From Cyanobacteria bacterium SZAS LIN-3 (lineage in GTDB: Bacteria > Cyanobacteriota > Vampirovibrionia > Obscuribacterales > Obscuribacteraceae): a stretch of DNA of 64,000 bases. Within the stretch, counting starts at the first letter, position 1, and the number at the start of each line of letters is the position of its first letter. A program made the position numbers and the translations under genes. Below the pieces are notes generated by a model. That model did not search any database, was not told where the DNA came from, and saw nothing but the letters and a program-made list of their open reading frames with translations. The stretch covers positions 1-64,000 of the forward strand of contig JAFEAV010000010.1 of the NCBI GenBank assembly GCA_018266215.1. Direction: 5' to 3'. Shown one piece after another: positions 58,539-64,000 of this stretch.

Positions 58539-61012
58539 CGGCGCGCGGTCGCGATCACCTGACTCTGGCAGTTTCAGTCACTATCGTGATTGTTCTCACT
58601 ATTGCCGCCTGGAGCCCGGCCCTCTCCTGCTTCTACTTCAGCGAAGACCTGATCCACTGCTATATGGCAGCCCAGGCTCTGGGAGCGCACCGAGAAGTGC
58701 TGCTGCAATATCTCAGCGCCCCCTTCTTTCAATGTTCGAACATGGGTCTTTTTTACCGACCGGTTATAGAACTTTCCTTCGTCACCGACACGCTTCTCTA
58801 CGGCCGCAACCTGGCGGGCTTTCACCTGACCAACATTTTGAGCCATACAGCGGCCGCCTTGCTCTGCCTGCTCCTCACCCGCAAACTCGTCCTTTTGCAC
58901 GCCAGCGATGCGGCAAACGGCGCCCGGACAAAACAAAATGCCACAGCTGCCGGCCTTGTAGCCGGCCTCCTGTTTGGCCTCAATCCTCTGCAGGGCGAAA
59001 CCATCTACTGGATCATTTGCCGCTGCGACTGCTTCTGCACCATGTTTTCCCTGGCCAGCCTCTATCTGGCGGTACTGGCGCGGGACTACAGCGACTGGCG
59101 CACGGATAAAACCAGGGCCTGGTCCGCGGTACTGAGTATGGTGGCATTTACCCTGGCACTCCTGGCCAAGGAACAGGCTTTTATGGTGCCGTTTCTACTG
59201 TTTCTGTACTATGTCATGTTTCCCCAGACAAAAGACCGGCCGCTGCGCCGGATCACGCCCTACGTCCTCTTGCTCTTGCTGATGCTGGCTCTGCGCCTGG
59301 TGCTGCTCGGTAATATCGGCGGCTATCACGGCACTATTGGTTACATGCTCAACGGCACACCACTGCTGAGATTTCTCAGTCCCGTGGCCTGGAACAAACT
59401 CTTTTATCCGCTCGATCGAAACGCCTTTTTATCCATGCCCTGGTTTCCGCTGGTCTACAGCTTCCTTTACCTGCTCATGGGCGCGGGGTCATTTTTTGCC
59501 TGGCGCGACAACAGCTTCAGCGCCGCCAAATTTAAATTGATAGGCTATTTCACAGCCTGCGCCGCCATCGTACTGCTGCCCGTTGTGCAATCCTTCGTCA
59601 TTCTCGAATCTCTCTACGGCGCGCGTTACGCTTATATGTTTCAGGCCTTCATCGCCATGGCGCTGGCGGTGCTGCTGCTGGGGCTTAGGCCAAAAGCCCT
59701 GCGCAATCTGATCGTGCCCGTCTATTTGCTTGTCCTGCTCTACACCAATATTGCCGACAACCATGTCTGGACAGCCCGCAGCCAGACTCTGCGCTCGCTG
59801 CAGACGGCCATAAACAACTGGGCCCTCAGCGCGCCACCGCAGCAAAAGATTTGTCTGCTCAATATGCCCCTGGACGAAAAAGAATATTCCAGTCTTTACG
59901 ACCTGGAGCAAATGCGCACACTGCTGCGGCCCCCGGCCAATGACCGCGATATCAGCGAGCGAGTGGTTTCCACTTCTTACTTCCGTATGATCGCCGATTG
60001 CAACGACGAAGCCAGACTGAAAGCCTCTGCCGCCGCGGGCAATGTCGATTTTGTCATCTCCAGTCTGGCTCTGGGTCAACCTTTCAAACTGACAAGCAGC
60101 GCTGAAATGCAAAAGCGCTTTACCCCCATCAACCAGAGCGTATCCTTTTGCACCATCCCCCAGGTAAGCTCCAATCAATCAAACGCAAGTGTACAGGCCG
60201 TAGAAGTATCGCTAAAAGAGACGACTGTGCCGCAGCGGACAGATTACATCGAGGTCCTGGTGGCACCCACGCAAGCCGCCGCCGAGAGCAAGAGCAGCGC
60301 CGCCAGGGCCACAGGCAGAGCTCAGCCTGTCTTCCTTTGCCCCAGCGAGAATCGCTTCTTTGCCCTGTGGATAAGCGATCTGACGGTTATCTATCCCGAC
60401 ATCAACTGGAGCACCGCCGCCTTCGACAAATCCAGACGTCGTTATCTTTTCCCCGTAGGCGACCGCCTGAGCTGGAAATGCGCCGATCGCATCGAGCATC
60501 TGATACTGGGTAATTTACCCGCCGACTGGAAGGTGCAGAGCGTCAGTCTGCACGATCAATCAGACCTGGTGCCGCTTCTCAGCGGCAGCTCGGAGGGCGC
60601 GCCGCTGGCGAGCGACGATCCGCAAGCCGATGGCATGATAGCAATAAATGAGAGCCAGAGCGCCTCGGTCAACTGGGACGCCACAAAAGTAGCCGGCGCC
60701 GATAGAGTAATGCTGGAAATTTCTCTGCCCGACTTCCTCTATGCCCCTTATGCCGGCGGCTTCCGTGAGTTTGAACTGGGCAAACACAATCTGAAAACAA
60801 TCGAAGGACAAACGCTCAAAGGCTCCCTTCATCTCAAGCGCAAAGACTTTCCTCAGCCGGCAAAATATCAAATGCGCGTGGCGGCCTGCGACAGCCGCGG
60901 CCGGGTTGTCGGTTATTGTTCCGACCCGGTCGAATTTGTCGTCACCGATCGGCCCTTCGCTGACCCCTTCGCCAGAGCACTGTTCAACCTGCGGGCCCAG
61001 CGCCAAAAATAG
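58535..61012 (+). CDS. GT-C-like membrane glycosyltransferase, copy 2
   Basis: An 825-residue paralogue of the preceding gene. Shared segments include CFYFSED (Glu37-Asp38), FQCSNMGLFYRPVIELSF, ETIYWIICRCDC, CLLNMPLDEKEYSSLYDLEQMRTLLRPP and the C-terminal CxSDPVxFVVTDRPF. It arose by tandem duplication. The 4-nt overlap with copy 1 points to coupled translation, so the two may form a heterodimer or have divided acceptors. Confidence 0.75.
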   Translation: MTARGRDHLTLAVSVTIVIVLTIAAWSPALSCFYFSEDLIHCYMAAQALGAHREVLLQYLSAPFFQCSNMGLFYRPVIELSFVTDTLLYGRNLAGFHLTNILSHTAAALLCLLLTRKLVLLHASDAANGARTKQNATAAGLVAGLLFGLNPLQGETIYWIICRCDCFCTMFSLASLYLAVLARDYSDWRTDKTRAWSAVLSMVAFTLALLAKEQAFMVPFLLFLYYVMFPQTKDRPLRRITPYVLLLLLMLALRLVLLGNIGGYHGTIGYMLNGTPLLRFLSPVAWNKLFYPLDRNAFLSMPWFPLVYSFLYLLMGAGSFFAWRDNSFSAAKFKLIGYFTACAAIVLLPVVQSFVILESLYGARYAYMFQAFIAMALAVLLLGLRPKALRNLIVPVYLLVLLYTNIADNHVWTARSQTLRSLQTAINNWALSAPPQQKICLLNMPLDEKEYSSLYDLEQMRTLLRPPANDRDISERVVSTSYFRMIADCNDEARLKASAAAGNVDFVISSLALGQPFKLTSSAEMQKRFTPINQSVSFCTIPQVSSNQSNASVQAVEVSLKETTVPQRTDYIEVLVAPTQAAAESKSSAARATGRAQPVFLCPSENRFFALWISDLTVIYPDINWSTAAFDKSRRRYLFPVGDRLSWKCADRIEHLILGNLPADWKVQSVSLHDQSDLVPLLSGSSEGAPLASDDPQADGMIAINESQSASVNWDATKVAGADRVMLEISLPDFLYAPYAGGFREFELGKHNLKTIEGQTLKGSLHLKRKDFPQPAKYQMRVAACDSRGRVVGYCSDPVEFVVTDRPFADPFARALFNLRAQRQK

Positions 61013-61380
61013 CCACACATCTTTGCAACCACCACGCGCCGCTTCGCTAAGGCCCCTGCGCGAGCTAGCGCGTCGGTAAGCAAAGCCTCCTGACATTTAG
61101 TTTTCTCTCAGAAGCCCCCGGAATGAGCCTTTTGGCAACTTGTCATGAGATCTTCTCCCATAGGCATGCCAAGCTCTGTTTTCATAGAGTGTATATATCC
61201 TCTCCCCCTCAATCTTCCGGACACTATCGATCTCCAGCAGATTTATTGCAACCAATTTTCCAGCTTCCCCGGCAGATTCCCTGCCAGGTGCATGTCTTTT
61301 TTCTGGAAGGCGATTGGTTGATCGACATCTCCGATAGACAGGGAGAAGCGTGCTCTCCTTGAGCACAGAATTGAGAACAT
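61013..61380. other. Intergenic region, weak hairpins only
   Basis: About 370 bases between copy 2 of the glycosyltransferase and the hydroxylase. A short hairpin (GGCAG/CTGCC near 61275-61290) and a TATATAT stretch (about 61193) are the only visible elements. A 79-codon frame at 61123-61362 lacks an RBS and protein-like composition. Confidence 0.35.
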
Positions 61381-62352
61381 ATGAGCAACAATGAAATCTA
61401 CGAGGCAGCACTCAAGCCGCCCAAGTCCTTGCTTCACAGGGTGTTGTACTCAGCCTGGCTGGTCGCCGGACTCTTTTGTCTGATGGCCATCGCCTGGGCC
61501 GAGCCCTGGAGCACCTCACTCTTCAACCTCCTGCAGGCCAGAGGCATCCCCCACAACTTCATCACTTTCGTGGGCATGCCGCTGGTAATGACTCTTCGCG
61601 CCATCCTCCTGGTCGAATCCTTCGGCTATCTCTACCACCGTTTCTTTCAGCATGTCGGCTTCTTCACGCGCCGGGCACTGGTCTTCCGCAAGAATCAGCG
61701 CTACCACTGGATGCACCACATGTGGATCTATCCCATCGGGCGCTTCTACAAGCGCGCGGTTGCTTACGTGACAGCGGAAAAGGGCTTCAGCTGGAGCTGG
61801 TTGCTACCCGCACTGCTGGCGTCGGGCCTGTTTGCTCTGAGCAACGGCTTCAACGCAAGCAGCGCAGTTTTCATCCTCGCTCTCGGGCTCTACGCAAAGT
61901 ACGTCATTGACCTGACGCACAGCCGCTTTCACATGAACAACCACCCCTGGGCCGATAGCAGATACTTCCACTGGCTGGAGGACATCCACATCCTGCACCA
62001 CTGGGACCAGCGCACCAACTTCACCATCGTCCATCCCCTGATGGACATGCTCTTCGGCACCTATCTCTCGCCCAGGAAGCACCGAAAGGAGCTGGCCATC
62101 GCCCTCGGCGACAACGACCTCACCGCCTCCGACCTGATCAACTGGCGCTATGTGCTGCTGGAGGCGACACCGGCCGAGCGTGCCGCTTTCGTCACCAACT
62201 CCTACAAGCACAGCCGCAGCATCCGCAAGGTCGGGCAATTGCTCACACTCCTCAAGGAGCGCACGCTGAGCCACCCTGCCGATGATCAGGCCCGCGACCT
62301 CTATAATAAGGCGGTCGCCCTGCTCGAGGAGCTGGGACAGATGCCCAGGTAA
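61381..62352 (+). CDS. Fatty acid hydroxylase / sterol desaturase family protein
   Basis: A 323-residue membrane protein with the eight-histidine diiron signature of the family: H86-x4-H91, HWMHH (109-113), H180-x3-H184 and HILHH (203-207). It has four predicted helices (about 22-40, 60-85, 138-156 and 160-178). Such enzymes hydroxylate or desaturate long-chain lipids, sterols or carotenoids with O2 and electrons. No cytochrome or ferredoxin partner is visible nearby. AAG lysine codons match the accessory gene class. Confidence 0.85.
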   Translation: MSNNEIYEAALKPPKSLLHRVLYSAWLVAGLFCLMAIAWAEPWSTSLFNLLQARGIPHNFITFVGMPLVMTLRAILLVESFGYLYHRFFQHVGFFTRRALVFRKNQRYHWMHHMWIYPIGRFYKRAVAYVTAEKGFSWSWLLPALLASGLFALSNGFNASSAVFILALGLYAKYVIDLTHSRFHMNNHPWADSRYFHWLEDIHILHHWDQRTNFTIVHPLMDMLFGTYLSPRKHRKELAIALGDNDLTASDLINWRYVLLEATPAERAAFVTNSYKHSRSIRKVGQLLTLLKERTLSHPADDQARDLYNKAVALLEELGQMPR

Positions 62353-62383
62353 AACCTGAGCGGAAAGAAGCAGCAGGAAGGTT

Positions 62384-63739
62384 ATGGACAGCACGTCTAT
62401 ACCAGCAGTTTTAGCAAGCACTTCGTCGGCACCGCTCTGGCAAACCGAGCGCAGCACGCCGCCGCGCAGGGCAAGCTCGGACATGACCTGCGATACGGTC
62501 GTGGTCGGAGCCGGTATCACCGGTCTGGCCATCGCCGAAAATCTCAGTCGCAGCCGTTCGGTTGTGGTGCTGGATGCAGGTCAGATAGGCTCGGGCAGCA
62601 GCGGTTGGAATGCCGGCATTTTGTCGGTGGATACCACAGTCGACCTGCGCGCAGTCGAAGATCAGTTTGGGGAGGAGCAGGCCGACTGGCTTGCCACCTC
62701 GCTAAGCGACGTACTCAATAGCACCCGGCAGGAGTTTGCCAACGACAGACTCTGGCAAAACGGGCGCACACTGTACGTGGCGACGAGGAAGAGTCATCTG
62801 GCCTACCTGCTAGAAGAGCTGGAATCCAGGCAGAAATACAAGATGCCGGCTTCCATGCTGAGCGAGCAGGAAATCATCCGGACGAAGCTGCAGGGATTTG
62901 CCGGGGCTCTTGCTCTGGGAAATGAACACGCGGTCCATCCGGTGGCCCTCCTGCAGCATCTATGCCGGAGCATAGAAAGCCGCTCCGGCCTCGTTTTTGA
63001 GAATACGCCAGTGCACAACTGGACGCACCAGGGAGATCATTTCACGGTAAGCTGCGGTGCCGGTTTCTCGCTCAAAGCCAAAAATCTGGTGCTGGCCACC
63101 GGGCTGAAAGGCTCTGAAACAAGCCAGTCGGCAAACATCAACCGCGGCCTGATACCGGTGGTGGGGAATGTTTTCGTCACACAAGCCGGGGAGGACTTTG
63201 CAGCCATGGCGCGCGAAAGCGGGACCTTAGCCATGTGGGACAGCTTGCAGCTGTACCATTACGTGCGCTATCTACCGGACGGACGCCTGCTTGTAGGCGG
63301 GGAAGAAACACCGGGAGCGATAGCGGGGAAGGTGCTTGACGCATCCAATCCGCAGATTGAGAAGCTTTACCAGTGGGCGCAGAAACATCACAGCATCAAG
63401 CTGCCCCCAATAGAATTTTGCTGGAGAGCCAGTCTGGTCATACCAGCTGACGGCCTCCCACTGGTAAACCTTCAACGCCTGGGCAAAAGCACCCTGGTCA
63501 GCGCCGTCACCGACGGTCTGCCCTTTGGACTGCTGCTTGGTCGCCTCATTGCCCAGTCGCTGCAGACGCCGGAAAGCCCGCCTGTCCAACTGACCGGTAT
63601 GCTCAGCGGCAGCCGTCGCCGGACAGCCGCCACCAGGCTTCTGCAGATGCTGCCCGGCGCAAGCAATTCATCGCCTGCGCGTGCGCTGGCTCTGCGAGCG
63701 GCCTTCACAGCTTTGCGACTGCGCGACCTGGTCTTTTAG
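62384..63739 (+). CDS. FAD-dependent oxidoreductase (DAO/glycine-oxidase-like)
   Basis: A 451-residue protein with the Rossmann GxGxxG (GAGITG, 42-47) and Glu/Asp-type adenine-binding VVLDAG. It then has a DAO-like pattern, with HPVALLQHLCR and LVLATGLKGS. Start ATG 62384 has AGGAAGG upstream; a later Met34 would give a shorter N-terminus. It oxidises an amine or amino acid; the specific substrate is unknown. It is 31 nt downstream of the hydroxylase on the same strand. Confidence 0.85.
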   Translation: MDSTSIPAVLASTSSAPLWQTERSTPPRRASSDMTCDTVVVGAGITGLAIAENLSRSRSVVVLDAGQIGSGSSGWNAGILSVDTTVDLRAVEDQFGEEQADWLATSLSDVLNSTRQEFANDRLWQNGRTLYVATRKSHLAYLLEELESRQKYKMPASMLSEQEIIRTKLQGFAGALALGNEHAVHPVALLQHLCRSIESRSGLVFENTPVHNWTHQGDHFTVSCGAGFSLKAKNLVLATGLKGSETSQSANINRGLIPVVGNVFVTQAGEDFAAMARESGTLAMWDSLQLYHYVRYLPDGRLLVGGEETPGAIAGKVLDASNPQIEKLYQWAQKHHSIKLPPIEFCWRASLVIPADGLPLVNLQRLGKSTLVSAVTDGLPFGLLLGRLIAQSLQTPESPPVQLTGMLSGSRRRTAATRLLQMLPGASNSSPARALALRAAFTALRLRDLVF

Positions 63740-63804
63740 CCCGGCAATCGTTTGCAATCAGTTTTCCTTTTCCCTTGAAGTGAACCTCATCAAGGAGACT
63801 CTCG

Positions 63805-64000
63805 ATGATCAATTCCAAACCAAAGCGGCTCTTCATTGTCGGAGGCGCCGCCGACAGCTGTTATGTCGAATTTCTCAAACTGGCCGGAGGCAAGGATGCG
63901 CACATTGTCGTGCTCAGCCACGCCAGCTCCGAGCCGCGTAAGGCCGGCGAAGCGGTCAAAGCCAGTCTGCAGGCCCTGGGTGCCAGCAATGTCGAAGTGC
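63805..64000 (+). CDS. Cyanophycinase-like (peptidase S51) protein, cut by window end
   Basis: The first 65 residues are visible: KRLFIVGGAADSCYVEFLKLAGGKDAHIVVLSHASS. This fits the S51 opening (GGG...F..LAGG..A.IVV..TASS). AAGGAG is 7 nt upstream of ATG 63805. Cyanophycinase degrades the storage polymer cyanophycin, though S51 also contains dipeptidase E-like enzymes. The catalytic Ser lies beyond the window, so the precise role is open. Confidence 0.7.
   Translation, partial: MINSKPKRLFIVGGAADSCYVEFLKLAGGKDAHIVVLSHASSEPRKAGEAVKASLQALGASNVEV

Noticed and set aside
61123..61362. 79-codon plus-strand frame before the hydroxylase
   Set aside because: No RBS, Cys/His/Pro-rich random-like composition, and it ends immediately before the real gene.
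1..64000. CRISPR array, tRNA, rRNA, prophage structural genes or IS elements
   Set aside because: No regularly spaced repeats, cloverleaf sequence, transposase motif or phage structural gene was found. The HU tail repeats are coding and the hairpins differ in sequence.

Overview
The window looks like chromosomal DNA of a Gram-negative (two-membrane) bacterium of moderately high GC. An Mla-type lipid transporter, a lipoprotein-like protein, Tat/Sec signal peptides and TonB C-terminal-like domains imply an outer membrane. The many TPR proteins, the HU protein with a lysine/alanine/proline tail, and the mixture of GatB, TrmD and RNase P RNA with alpha-E / circularly permuted ATP-grasp / transglutaminase genes would suit a non-photosynthetic relative of Cyanobacteria (Melainabacteria/Vampirovibrionia, Obscuribacter-like). 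That placement is inference; no rRNA, tRNA or phage structural gene is present to settle it.

Layout. 0-5.2 kb: a ClpB-like AAA+ ATPase with a 76-residue membrane protein, a TPR-like protein, a coiled-coil membrane protein and a site-2-protease-like membrane protease. 5.3-9.8 kb: mlaE-mlaF-mlaD followed by gatB. 9.9-12.7 kb: an M23 peptidase, a PQQ beta-propeller protein and an HU-like protein with strong terminators. 13.4-17.5 kb: MgtC-like protein, phospholipase-D-like protein, LURP-one-like lipoprotein, diacylglycerol kinase and PlsC-type acyltransferase in one direction, followed to 19.6 kb by four small membrane proteins. 19.7-21.7 kb: a divergent ATP-grasp / esterase pair. 21.8-27.4 kb: a 39-residue peptide gene, a small membrane protein, an M28 peptidase, a patatin phospholipase, a GNAT acetyltransferase and unknown proteins. 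27.5-30 kb: trmD, an HTH/coiled-coil protein and a membrane TPR protein.

30.4-36 kb is an unannotatable island of eight same-strand genes. It contains two tandem paralogue pairs (two membrane proteins and two helical proteins), structured leaders and a terminator at each end. 36-37 kb carries the RNase P RNA gene on the minus strand, whose 3' end overlaps a TPR ORF. 37-39.9 kb has TPR and small proteins. 40-45.2 kb is a transglutaminase / Phd-VapC toxin-antitoxin / transglutaminase / alpha-E / circularly permuted ATP-grasp neighbourhood. 45.3-53.3 kb has TPR and TonB-C-like proteins and a five-gene protease operon (CtpA-like S41, TPR-TonB-C, trypsin-like, TPR, trypsin-like). 53.4-61 kb has a copper-type P1B ATPase and two tandem GT-C-like membrane proteins. 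61.4-64 kb has a fatty-acid-hydroxylase-family protein, an FAD oxidoreductase and the start of a cyanophycinase-like (S51) gene.

Themes. Lipid handling recurs (Mla, PLD, DAG kinase, PlsC, patatin, fatty acid hydroxylase), as does envelope proteolysis (S2P, M23, M28, S41, two trypsin-like). Several gene blocks (about 0.1-2.2, 13.4-19.6, 23-25, 30.7-35.9 and 61.4-62.4 kb) are more G/C-ending in codon use, with lysine mostly AAG. They share compact start sites of the form AAGG-n-ACACC-ATG and are often flanked by perfect hairpins. They read as a distinct accessory class inserted between ordinary housekeeping genes. The most system-like undescribed candidates are the 30.4-36 kb island and the 13.4-19.6 kb lipid/membrane operon.
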